NCBI GenBank assembly: GCA_035079385.1
Contig: JAVHKY010000054.1
Location: 9,525,501 to 9,589,500 of the forward strand
Source: Aspidiotus rigidus
Taxonomy: Eukaryota > Arthropoda > Insecta > Hemiptera > Diaspididae
Direction: 5' to 3'
Length of the DNA stretch: 64,000 nt
Positions 32,880 through 43,969 of this stretch are shown here, piece after piece (position 1 is the first letter of the stretch; every line of letters begins with the position of its first letter). A model generated the notes under the pieces. That model did not search any database, was not told where the DNA came from, and saw only the letters and a program-made list of their open reading frames with translations. The position numbers and the translations under genes are program-made.

Positions 32880-34975
32880 CGAAACATAGGAGCTCCATGG
32901 TCGTGGTCGACATTTTCCAAGGTTGTGATTAAAATCTTTCATAGTAGAGGTTGTGCGCAGGTTTGTCGCAGCGCATCAAAATTCTGCTCCGTTCGTTACA
33001 ATGTAGGTCTATAAGTTCCCCGCTCTCCACCAGCCTTGTGACATTGCCGTAGATACCCTAGTGCGAGCAATTTTTTGAAAAATTATAAAAAATAAAAAAT
33101 TCACTTTGAACCATTTTTTTTTTTTGTTTGAAATGTATAGCTTGTAATAAATTAATTGTTTATTCGAGCCAATTCTCAGCTTTCTACAATAATTCTTTCT
33201 TTTCCTATGATTTTTTGAAAATTGCTACTGTGCTATGAGACTCTGTGTTGTTTGAGACTAAGCCTAAAGCGCGATCTGGAAAATTGTTAAGAAATAACGA
33301 CATATTGAGGGACAACAGTTTGTACAGAAAAGATACGCTTGTGTCCATATCTCTATTAGGTACTGTGGAGGAAACAGACGAACACGGAAGAGTGCTGGTC
33401 TTTGCCACATCAGTCACGTAATATTGAAGTTCTCTGTCAAAACCGCAGGCAACTTGTTTTCATTATATTTGAAAAAAAAAAAAAAATTTAAAAATTGTCC
33501 TTTCGGAAAAATCGCTTAGAAAAATATCTGGCAACAAATTGGGGTTAATTTTCTATCTACAATCAGGAATTCCATGGTTATGGTCGAAATTTTCCATGGT
33601 CGTGGTTGAAATCTTTCATGGTCGTAGTCAAAATTTTCCATTGATATCATAGGAATTCCAAACTTATCAATTTTAATATTTAATATATCTGAATTATTAT
33701 TTTTCTGTTTTTTTTTTCTGTACATAATTATAATTCAAATAAGTAATTTAACTTACTCTTCAATAAAAATTTTTATTTAATTATATTTAAATTGAATTTT
33801 TTTATATCATTAATAAATTTTGTAGTCAATTTTCCTGGGTTGTGGTTAAAATCTTCAATGGTTGTAGTTCAAATTTTCCGTCTAGAACCAGGAATTCCAT
33901 GGTTCCTGTCAAAATTATCCATTCACATCACTGGACTTTTATGGTCATGGACTCATGGTTAAAATTTTTCATGATTGTGGTGAAAATCTTCCATTGTCGT
34001 GGTCGGAATTTTCCAGAATTCTATGGTTGTGGTCAAAATGATCACAGAAATTCACCTCAAGAAAATTCCTCGTGGCTGAAAATTCACCGCAATAAAATTT
34101 GCCGCAGGGACAGGGTCAAGTTCACCGTGACCAAAAAAAATTCTCCAACGTGGAAAAAAATTCACTGCGCTGAAAAAAAAATTAATTTCTGTTTATGGAA
34201 AATTTCATGAATTAAAGTAAACGTACGAAAACTACCTCCTTCCTCCATGGAATCGGTAAAAAGTGAACAAGGTGCAAAAGAGAAACAGTGAGCAGCTTTC
34301 ATTCTTTTTTACATGTATTTTTAAACGGATTTGACATCGGTGACATACCTGCAAAGGATTCCTATGTGGATTTCTGAATAGCTGACAGGTATCACAATAT
34401 ATTCTTATCAGTCTTATCAGTTAATTTTTCTCGCTGAATTAGTTTTTCTCATTCTTATTGTTGAATGAGACTTACACTGATTAAACTAATACAATATCAC
34501 GTTTTGGGGGAAAAAAAATGATATTTGGTGAATTTTCTGTGTTCAATTTTCTTGCGGTCAATTTCCCTCCGTGGTGAATTATTTGGGGCGAATTTTTATG
34601 GAATCGTCAAAATTTTCCATGGTTGTGGTCGAGATCTTCCATCCTATAGAAATCTCAGTCTCGGTCAAAATTTTCTATCCAAAAAGTGAGAATATGGAGG
34701 TTGTGGTCAAAATTTTCCATGGTTGTATTTAAGATTTTCTACGTATTCTTTAGAAATTCCAGTGTGGGTCAGAATGTTCTATCCAAAACATAATATGAAT
34801 CCAATGGTTGTAGTCAAAATCTTCTATCTTTGGAAATTCCAATCTTGGTCAACATTTTCTGTCCACACCATAAGAACTCCATTGTCGTGGTTAGAATCTT
34901 CCATGGTTCTGGTTGAAATTTTCTATCGTTGTTAAAATTTTCCATGCTAGTGATTGAAATCTTTTATGGTTACCC
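32880..34975 (+). repeat. Degenerate GTGGTCAAAATTTTCCATGG repeat field
   Basis: Dozens of diverged, partly tandem units meaning CCATGGTTGTGGT(C/T) followed by AAAATTTTCCA, clustered at 32,880-32,960, 33,565-33,660, 33,830-34,060 and 34,610-34,965. AT-rich spacers separate them. All frames here are repeat translations. Confidence 0.75.
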
Positions 34976-35284
34976 TTGGGATTAAAATGTTCCATATTTT
35001 AACGATTCCAGAAGCTGAAGGCAAAAGTCAGTTGTATATTTTTCAAAACCAAAACCAAAGCTCAAACTATAATTTCCAAGGTCGTGAGTTTGACCCAAAA
35101 TCTGAGGCTAAATATTTGAAAATTTTCTCTACAGCCGCTGATAGTTGGAGGATCGAAGCACCTTTGCAGCTCTCTCGATGACTTATTACACTAATTCATG
35201 CTCTCATTCTCTTTTTAGCAGAGAACCCACTATCGCTTTTGTTGAGGGGGTATTTAAAGAAAACGAACGCGAGCACAATCAAAT

Positions 35285-36060
35285 TGTGACGTCATTATTT
35301 TCGGGACTTGGAAAAATTTCACCCCCTAAGCCTTAAATATGATTGGTGGAGGACTTAGGAAAGTTTCAGCTCCTGAGCCATATATGATAGGGGGGGGGGG
35401 GGGACTTGGAAAAATGTCAACCCTCAAGCTTTATATAACAGGAGGAGGACTTCGAATAAAAATTTCTACTCTTGAGCTATATATGATAGAAGAGGGGACT
35501 TGGAAAAATTTAGACTCTTCAGCTATTATGATAGAAGCTTAGAAAAGTTTCATCTTCTGAGATATATATGGTTGGTGGGGAGCGGGACTTTGACAAATTT
35601 CAGCCCTCAAGTTTTCTATGATGGTAGGGGGACTTGGAAAAATTTCCACTGTCGAGCTATATATTACAGGAGAGGGACTTAGAAAAATGACGGCCTTCTT
35701 GAAATTGCAGCGCGTTCAAGTTGTCACATCATCATTTTCGAGGCTTAGAAAAACTTCAGGTTCTAAGCTTTATTATGATAGGAGTGGGACTTGGTAAAAT
35801 TCTCGAGAAAAATTTCGTCTCTGGAGCTATAGATGATAGGAAGGAGACTTGAAATAATTTTAACTCACGAGCTATATATAATTATGATGAATGAGGGACT
35901 CGTAAAATTTCGATTAACGAGCTATATATGGTAGAAATTTCAGCGCGTTCAAATAGCAGTAGAGGGACTTGGATAAAATTTCAACTCGAGCTGTATATGA
36001 CAAGAAAGGGACTTGAAAGAATTTTGACTTCCGACCTACACATGGAAGGAAAGAGACATA
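35285..36060 (+). repeat. Second, diverged array of the 45-bp minisatellite family
   Basis: About 14 units of the form GAGCTATATATGATAGGAG, then GGGACTTGGAAAAATTT, in plus orientation (opposite to the 3.4-4.4 kb array). Units are more diverged and of uneven length, with a G homopolymer at about 35,391-35,402. The same unit also gives singletons at 2,985, 6,200 and 14,540. Confidence 0.8.
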
Positions 36061-36064
36061 TATA

Positions 36065-37740
36065 GGAATGTTTCGCTTCAAAATGAATGCAGATGTACAA
36101 AACGCAAGTTGCCACAGCTGATTAATCAGGTGACACCCGCTGCCAATGCAATCTTGCAATGGCATCTAATTTCTTTCTAGTTCTTGGCTAGTTCAATTTT
36201 TATTCCTCTTTCGGATCTAAATTCATAAAATTAACCATAATCCGCCTTTGCTAATTCCAGCGAAAGTGTCATAAGTGCACCAACCATCCTACACGATTCT
36301 CTCGTCCATAAAATATCAATAAAAAGGTAGAATTCGATTTGATTAGACTCATTTTAAAGACAAAATTTGAGAAGACACCCACCTCCGAAGTTCGTTGAAT
36401 AAAAATTTTAAATCTATAAAGCCTCTTACGAAATTTTTACTTTTTATTATTTTTCGAGTGGTACTCAATTACGTAGTTTTATAGGTAATAGAGGTTGATC
36501 ACTTCTTCCAGTTCGTTTAACCCTGGGCTCAAATTTCGTACGCTATAGATATCGTATTCTATTCCGAAGGAAGCCTACGTTAAACGAGCTAAAATAAAAG
36601 CGAAAAATTCTAAACATCATCAACTCGGATCATCCAGATAGAAAGAAAATCGCGAAGGTCAACTAATGTAGCCTTGTATAGATACAGAGAAAGAATAGAA
36701 GACGGGTTTTCTTTGTTTTAGGGTAATTCAGAATCGATTTCGTATTATAGCTCAAATTTATTGGAATTAAGCGTTCGCGTATAAAGTCTAAACAATAAAA
36801 ATCGACGGTAGAAACGTTCGCATATCAATTCTGGACGTCAGTTTCGAAATTTGTTCCGCGAAAATATTAATCTTTAACGCATTATTTGTCGAGCGTATAG
36901 CTGTTGAAGAGAGCTTCTCCTAAGCCTTGTTGTCAGACAGTTGCAGATGCTTTTCGTGCTAAACCATCTTATACGGTTAACGAACTTGATCGTGTGAAGA
37001 AATGGACACCGCAGCATCCTCGCGCGTTTCTCCATCTAGGAAATACAATATAGCGTGTGTGTAACTTACGGGCATGATGCGGTTTTGTCACGTAGGTGAT
37101 AAACGAAAGCACTCGAGAAATATACGATGCGTAAATCAATTTTCATTTTCTCAAAACGTTTTCAGGTTAATAAACTGCCTTATCGAGTGTTCTCTTCACT
37201 GATGATGAAGAAAAGAATAAAAATCTATGGAAGAAGCGTAATTTAAAATTGTGATTTATTCATTAAGGACCGGTTTCGCTGAAAAGTATCTTACGACGGA
37301 AAACCTATTATTAAAATTTTCACATTGTTTCACATAGATGAATAGAGTCACATGTAAATCAAAATTTTCGAATTTGGTCACAATCAACGAAACCGGTTCT
37401 TTTGGGCGATTCAAATTCCTATAAAATGGTGCCCGAGGCTTAGCTTTGACAGAACACTTGCCCAGGTGTTACCTGCTTGATGGTGATTTCCATAGCTTGC
37501 AAGCAAAAGGTGGGTAGACTGAACTTCCTAAGGGTCGTGAATAATGTGGACTCCGTCGTCTTTCCTGCAGGAAGTTCTAGTCTGGTGGCAGAGTCACTTC
37601 GAAAATCCCGTTCAAGTATGGTGCACCCTAAGGACTGACCCTGCAGCACTCCACAAGTAACTGGGCGCTTTACTGTACCAGCGGACGTCTCTGCTTGAAT
37701 TTCTCGCCAGCTAATTATCCTGAGCAGTATGCAGGCACTT
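36065..37740. other. Noncoding; small inverted-repeat element at 37,267-37,399
   Basis: Mostly unrecognised, higher-complexity DNA. GGACCGGTTTCG (37,267-37,278) pairs with CGAAACCGGTTC (37,388-37,399), enclosing about 110 bp. This is a candidate short MITE without a clear target duplication. Confidence 0.5.
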
Positions 37741-37906
37741 TTAATATCTTATATAAATCTAACGACGACATACTCAACGATTAAAACGTACGGAGTAATT
37801 TGAATAGAGCCACAGAAATGAAAATACACCGGAGCGCTTTCGATTAAAAAACCATTGTCAACGGGGACGTGAAAGCAACTGAACCAACTCCGGCCGGCAA
37901 CAAGAA

Positions 37907-39525
37907 CTACCGAGGAGGACATGACTGAACTAGCGAGTCATCACAATGTGAATCATACTCGTAAACTAATTCAATCAAACCCTCATCAGGTATGTACCTG
38001 TTGAGCACATTTAGGTTATCGTTATTCAGATGGCGAATAATTTCGATGTGTTCTAGCGCGGTACGTTTGAAAGCCGAGGACTCTCTATGGAGGAGGGACT
38101 TGGATCCCTCTATGAAACCATGGCCAGTGGTAATAAGATGGTCCGCAAATGCCGAATCACCCAATTTCTTCTTTTCCCACGCCTTCCTATGCTCATCTAT
38201 TCTAATTTTGAGCTGACGTCCAGTCTCGCCTATATAGATTCCATTACAATCATTACACTAAATTTTGTAAACCCCGCTTCTTTCGACCAGTGGGATGGGG
38301 TCCTTTAACTTAACGAACAAGCTTTTTACAGTGTTAAGAATGTAAAACACTGACCGAAACCCAAATGGGCGGAGGACACGACCTAATTGGGAAGAAAATT
38401 TTCCCAAAAACGGAAGCCTAATCCAACGTTTCCTACTATCTGATGCTGGATTACGGGGGAGGGAGGTAGTGGAATCAAGGCATTTCCGAATCAATTTCTT
38501 ATGGACCATCAAGTCAATATCCAAGCTGATCTCGTTCACTCTGGCCAAGTGCTTTATAGTCAAAAGCTCCTGTTGAAAAGCGAGCTGACCTAATGGAATA
38601 CTCGTCAACCGATGGATATAACTATTAAAACCGGCATATTTGTGAGTAACCGGGCAGAAAGATCTGCCGTGGACAGTAATATCGGTCGAGGTATCTTTTC
38701 TATATATGGCGAATTCGTGGGCACCTTCTCTATTAGAGATAGTAAGGTCCAAAAAATTTATAGATGAACCGCCTACTTCCAACTTGAATTTGATGGATGG
38801 GTATAAACTGTTAAGATACCTGAGAAACTCCAAAATGAGATCCCGTTGACCGGTCCACAAACACAACACATCATCGACGTACCTGTGCCAATAATATATA
38901 TGACTCAAAAACCCCTGACCAGAGGAAAAGAGATCAAGCTCAAATTTAGACATGAAGACCTCCGAAATGAGGGAACCCAGAGGAGAGCCAATAGGGATAC
39001 CTACCTCCTCAGGAAATTCGAAAAATTTGCCTTCAAATTTGCAAAAGTTGGCAGACCAACAAATATTGAGTATATTAAAAAATTCTGCCAACTCTTCGTG
39101 ACAGATATTAGATTGGATCAAAAGGTCTCCCATATGTTGTATGGCAGTAGCTCTAGGGATACTCGGAAATAAGCCGACGACGTCAAAGGAACATAGGGTT
39201 GAATCAGGCGGAAGAATGTCATCCTTAAGCTTATTAGCCAAAGAGACCGAATTCTTCACAGAGTAGGATGACTCAAATTCCACTCTAGATTTGAACCAAC
39301 GGTCCAAAAATTTCGCGCGGTTGAAACTTTTGGATAACGCTGACGTCAGTACTCACTTCCTGGACAGCGGAAGCATTCAAATTTAGGAGGGAGCTAAGCT
39401 TCTTATTTTTCTTACGTTTCAATTTAGCCTCAAAAGACCGACATTTAAGGTTGACCGACTTAATAAACAGATCCAACTCACCCGGCGAAAGTAAAGCAGA
39501 CGGATTATAAATTGTAGTAATGTTG
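37907..39525 (-). pseudogene. Composite A, minus-strand PLE copy (deleted, one nonsense codon)
   Basis: From 39,525 down it encodes the N-terminal region (LNITT, then FEAKLKRKKNKKLSSL, to about 39,320). It then jumps to the middle of the RT at KFLDRWFKSRVEFES (from about 39,316), so about 600 bp including the KADKGN and LYGLPKVHK blocks are missing. The deletion junction shares GCG with the intact sequence, and the frame changes across it. Downstream, CSFDVVGLF, GIPIGSPLGS and YVDD are intact. A GAG to TAG change at 38,255-38,257, at the start of the GIY-YIG domain, splits the rest, which then continues in the same frame to 37,907. Not functional. Confidence 0.85.
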
Positions 39526-39530
39526 AGTTT

Positions 39531-41486
39531 GAGAGTGACGAGTTGTATCTCTTGGAGAAGGGGTTAAAATTCGGGTTACCCCCTCTTAATAATGCTAACA
39601 CTTTCGCCAATGTTGTTGCGGACCTGGAAACAAAAATTGGGCCTGGGGTTAATACTCAGAAAGAGTGTGCCGCCTTTGTCCGCGATACCCCCCTCCCTCG
39701 TATAAATGATCTGGCTTTTGAGCTGATTGAGAGGATCAAGAGGAAGGTCAGGGAGGAGGGCTTAACCATTACTAAGGCTGATAAAGGGAATGCCATGGTC
39801 GTTATGGATAAGTCCTCTTACGTCTCCAAGGTCTATGACGTTCTCGACCAGTGTGGCGCCAAGGAAAATGCGGATTTCAATTTTCCAAATCACGTCAAAG
39901 AAGTTTGACGTGTTATAAATAATTGTGAATTTATTATTAAGACCCCTAAGCTTGAAAGAATGCTTCTTGAGCCCAATCCAGTGGCGCCCCTCTTGTACGG
40001 GCTACCTAAGGTTCATAAGAGGGACACCCCGATGCGGCCGGTCGTTTCTTTCGTGTCTTCCCCCACGTACTTCTTGGCGAAATTTTTGGACCGTTGGTTC
40101 AAATCTAGAGTGGAATTTGAGTCATCCTACTCTGTGAAGAATTCGGTCTCTTTGGCTAATAAGCTTAAGGATGACATTCTTCCGCCTGATTCAACCCTAT
40201 GTTCCTTTGACGTCGTCGGCTTATTTCCGAGTATCCCTAGAGCTACTGCCATACAACATATGGGAGACCTTTTGATCCAATCTAATATCTGTCACGAAGA
40301 GTTGGCAGAATTTTTTAATATACTCAATATTTGTTGGTCTGCCAACTTTTGCAAATTTGAAGGCAAATTTTTCGAATTTCCTGAGGAGGTAGGTATCCCT
40401 ATTGGCTCTCCTCTGGGTTCCCTCATTTCGGAGGTCTTCATATCTAAATTTGAGCTTGATCTCTTTTCCTCTGGTCAGGGGTTTTTGAGTCATATATATT
40501 ATTGGCACAGGTACGTCGATGATGTGTTGTGTTTGTGGACCGGTCAACGGGATCTCCTTTTGGAGTTTCTCAGTCATCTTGACAGTTTATATCCATCCAT
40601 CAAATTTACGTTAGAAGTAGGCGGTTCATCTATAAATTTTTTGGACCTTACTATCTCTAATAGAGAAGGTGCCCACGAATTCGCCATGTATAGAAAAGAT
40701 ACCTCGACCCATATTACTGTCCAAGGCAGATCTTTCTGCCCGGTTGCTCACAAATATGCCGGTTTTAATAGTTATATCCACCGGTTGACGAGTATTCCAT
40801 TAGGTCAGCTCGCTTTTCAACAGGAGCTTTTGACTATAAAGCACTTGGCCAGTGTGAACGAGATCAGCTTGGATATTGACTTGATGGTCCATAGGAAATT
40901 GACTCGGAAATGCCTTGATTCCACTACCTCCCTCCCCCGTAATCCAGCATCAGATAGTAGGAAACGTTGGATTAGGCTTCCGTTTTTGGGGAAATTTTCT
41001 TCCCAATTAGGTCGTGTTCTCCGCCCATTTGGGTTTCGGCCAGTGTTTTACAATCTTAACACTGTAAAAAGCTTGTTCGTTAAGTTAAAGGACCCCATCC
41101 CACTGGTCGAAAGAAGCGGGGTTTACAAAATTGGGTGTAATGATTGTAATGGAATCTATATAGGCGAGACTGGACGTCAGCTCAAAATTAGAATAGATGA
41201 GCATAGGAAGGCGTGGGAAAAGAAGAAATTGGGTGATTCGGCATTTGCGGACCATCTTATTACCACTGGCCATGGTTTCATAGAGGGATCCGAGTCCCTC
41301 CTCCATAGAGAGTCCTCGGTTTTCAAACGTACCGCGCTAGAACACATCGAAATTATTCGCCATCTGAATAACGATAACCTAAATGTGCTCAACAGGTACA
41401 TACCTGATGAGGGTTTGATTGAATTAGTTTACGAGTATGATTCACATTGTGATGACTCGCTAGTTCAGTCATGTCCTCCTCGGTAG
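39531..41486 (+). pseudogene. Composite A, plus-strand PLE copy (one nonsense codon)
   Basis: One reading frame runs from ESDELYLLEKGLKF (39,531) to the end of the GIY-YIG domain, about 650 codons, broken only by TGA at 39,906-39,908. The corresponding codon in composite B is AGA (Arg), so a single substitution explains it. The longest intact part, 39,960-41,486 (508 residues), holds LYGLPKVHK, SFDVVGLF, GSPLGS, the catalytic YVDD, INFLDL, then GVY/CNDC/YIG and the endonuclease tail. The N-terminal basic region is absent (5' truncation at the head-to-head junction). Confidence 0.9.
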
Positions 41487-41689
41487 TTCTTGTTGCCGGT
41501 CGGAGTTGGTTCAGTTGCTTTCACGTCGCCGTTGAGAATGGTTTTTTAATCGAAAGCGCTCCGGTGTATTTTCATTTCTGTGGCTCTATTCAAATTACTC
41601 CGTACGTTTTAATCGTTGAGTATGTCGTCGTTAGATGTTTCTGGTCATATTTTAGAGAACCGAATTAATTCTATCCTATATAAAGTTGA

Positions 41690-43148
41690 CTTTTCTCCTC
41701 TCGAATTCATAATTCCAAGTTCCAATTTTTCGTGCGTTTTAAAATTGACGCAGTTCTCTTGATGGATTACGTTGATGGAAGAAACAAACGTGGATATCCT
41801 CACTGATCACGAACAGGGGCACTTGTACTGCGAGTATTTCCTGTATGTATTTTCATACTTCGTTAATGGCGATTGCATTGTTGTTGCTTTCGCTAGCTTG
41901 GATGAGCCCAGCGTAGGTAAGATGCGGCCAACGCGCTCGACAATACGAATGAAATTTCCGTATTAGAGGCGAAATGACCGTATCGAGTGGCCTGAAATTA
42001 CGCATATTGCGGGTCAGACAAATTCACCCGATCCGATCCTGTCTAACCTGAAATTTATTTTCTCTTCCTCTGGCGTCGCGATGTCTTTCGAACTTTTGAT
42101 TTTCAAACGTCTCCATCGAACAATCATCAATATCATCGGTCGGCCGGAATTTTTTCATTTTCTGTCGCCGTCCAACACGCAATATAGCTGGCTCTATCCG
42201 GTGGCGAAATAATCGAAGTTAACGAACCGTTCATGCGTACGGTACAGCTGCACCGTGTACAAGAGCACATTCACGTTGAATTTCCTGTACACGTACTTTG
42301 TACTTCTTGTAGTGTACCTAGATCACATCGGGTCATAACCCCTCAGCATGTGTGCGGCCAGTTTCTATAGAGGTGGAAAAACAGCGAATGCGGAGGACAC
42401 TTGATTTCCTCAACCGAATAAAACGTTGCGACGAGCCTGATAAACCTATATATAGGTCTATCGCGAATTAATGAGTCGATGTCACGTTTCTGGGTCAGTT
42501 GATCGATCACTGGAGGCGACGAAGCGATTAATTTTTGCTACTTCTAATTTGTATATAAAGAGAATTATTTCAGATCGCTGATGATGATAAATTTAACGAA
42601 ATTAGCGAGAGTTGGCGACGAATTCGGAGGAAAATGAGAAAAATAATACCGCGTAAGCGGACATCGTCGTTTAGGTACATTTTAAAAAATATTATCGGCT
42701 CGAAACTAATTAATAGGTCGATTATAACTGGTTACGGACGGTCTTTTTGGGAAGATATCAAAAATCACTTTCGCGGAGAAAATGTCATGCCTTAAATCGT
42801 TCACTTTCCTTTTCAATGACTTGCAGCTAAAGGAAAGACTGTACTCGTATTTCTTGGAAACGGTAAAAACTTCAAATACACACAGATTCACGTTTATAGG
42901 CCTACAATAAAAGTCCGAGAGGCGATTAAAAATACGGACGGATGATCCTTAATGTAATCTTCTTTTGATCACTTTTTGTATTGAGATATTATAGGTAATA
43001 TTGATAACCTGCCCTACTGATATCCATTTAGCTAACTGTGGTTCATTCAGATTTTTGCTTTCGTGAGGTTTATGATCCACCTGACTATTCTCAACAAGAT
43101 ATTCTAAAGAATCGTTTCTATCGTCTTACGGGACATTTTCAACTTCAA
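41690..43148. other. Noncoding stretch, no gene recognised
   Basis: Higher-complexity sequence, probably unique host DNA. No exon with matched splice sites was identified. Confidence 0.45.
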
Positions 43149-43314
43149 AGGTCAATAATTTCAAAGCCCGTATATTAACACATACAACCTCTTTAAGTAA
43201 TAATTGGTGTAATTCCTTTGGGCAAGCTTGCCATCGGCGGATACAAAAGTATTTTGTTCTTTATTACTAATTACACCAATTATTATTTAAAGACGTTGTG
43301 CAAATTATTGACCT
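43149..43314. repeat. Two-step fold-back (imperfect hairpin)
   Basis: Inner arms 43,191-43,214 and 43,269-43,292 (CTTTAA(G/A)TAATAATTGG then TGTAATT) match at 23 of 24 positions. Outer arms AGGTCAATAATTT (43,149-43,161) and AAATTATTGACCT (43,302-43,314) match exactly. Spacing between the arms differs on the two sides, giving an asymmetric internal loop. Confidence 0.8.
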
Positions 43315-43969
43315 CTGAAACTTTAGCTTTTGGCTGTGGGAATAAAAAGCTGTAGCTTTCGGCGTGAACTTCCGACCTAAGAAAATAAGTAGGTAATTTG
43401 GCTCAAGAAAAATATGAAAAAAATACTGCCAACTTTTGGCTTCAGCTTTCAACTTTTGGCTGGCTGCAATGCTCTGGTGAAAATTGTTGTGTTTTATATC
43501 CGTTAGGGGGAAAAACACGGTCTACAAAAAAAAAAAAAAAAACGACAAAACAAAAATTTTTGAGTTTTGGCAATCACAACGTGACGCGTTCCATTGTTCT
43601 GGAGGTTAAAAATTTCCAGTTTGTATGTTGTGCGATCAAGTGCGGCAATACATTAAGTGTATATCCCGTTCTAAGAAAGTTGTTTTATAGCATTAATGAA
43701 ACCATCTCATTGACACATTGAAGATAGCGCCAAATTCAGTACCACTTACTTTTCAAATGCGGATAGTTTAAACATTTATTACTTATTAATTTTCGTTGGT
43801 TGTGAATTGCAAAAGTGTCAATTTCCGTTGAAAGAATTACAAATTTTCCAAATTCTTGACCTCAGAACTACCGCTCGTCATTCTCCATCGCACTGGAAAT
43901 TTGAGAACACCAGAACACATTATGCACCTTTTCCACGTTTACTAGCATTGATACCTCTATTTGTCGTTT

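Larger units (their letters stand above)
37758..41671. mobile_element. Head-to-head Penelope-like composite A
   Basis: Two copies of one PLE family joined 5' to 5' at about 39,526: a minus-strand copy (37,758 to about 39,525) and a plus-strand copy (about 39,527-41,671). Both 3' ends, with the identical 3' tail (CGGAGCGCTTTCGATT and its inverse), face outward. The flanks are 37,745-37,757 and 41,672-41,684, a 13-bp direct repeat (TATC(T/C)TATATAAA) with one mismatch, which marks a single integration. Each copy is 5'-truncated or internally deleted and carries one nonsense codon. Confidence 0.85.

Noticed and set aside
38846..39172. 108-118-residue frames opposite the PLE reverse transcriptases (also 40,221-40,577 and 55,763-55,990)
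   Set aside because: They are the antisense of the conserved RT region and recur in every copy for that reason only.
42576..42610. Possible hammerhead ribozyme (CTGATGA...GAAA), since some Penelope elements carry such motifs
   Set aside because: It lies outside the PLE, the stem between CTGATGA and GAAA does not pair convincingly, and no matching outer stems are visible.
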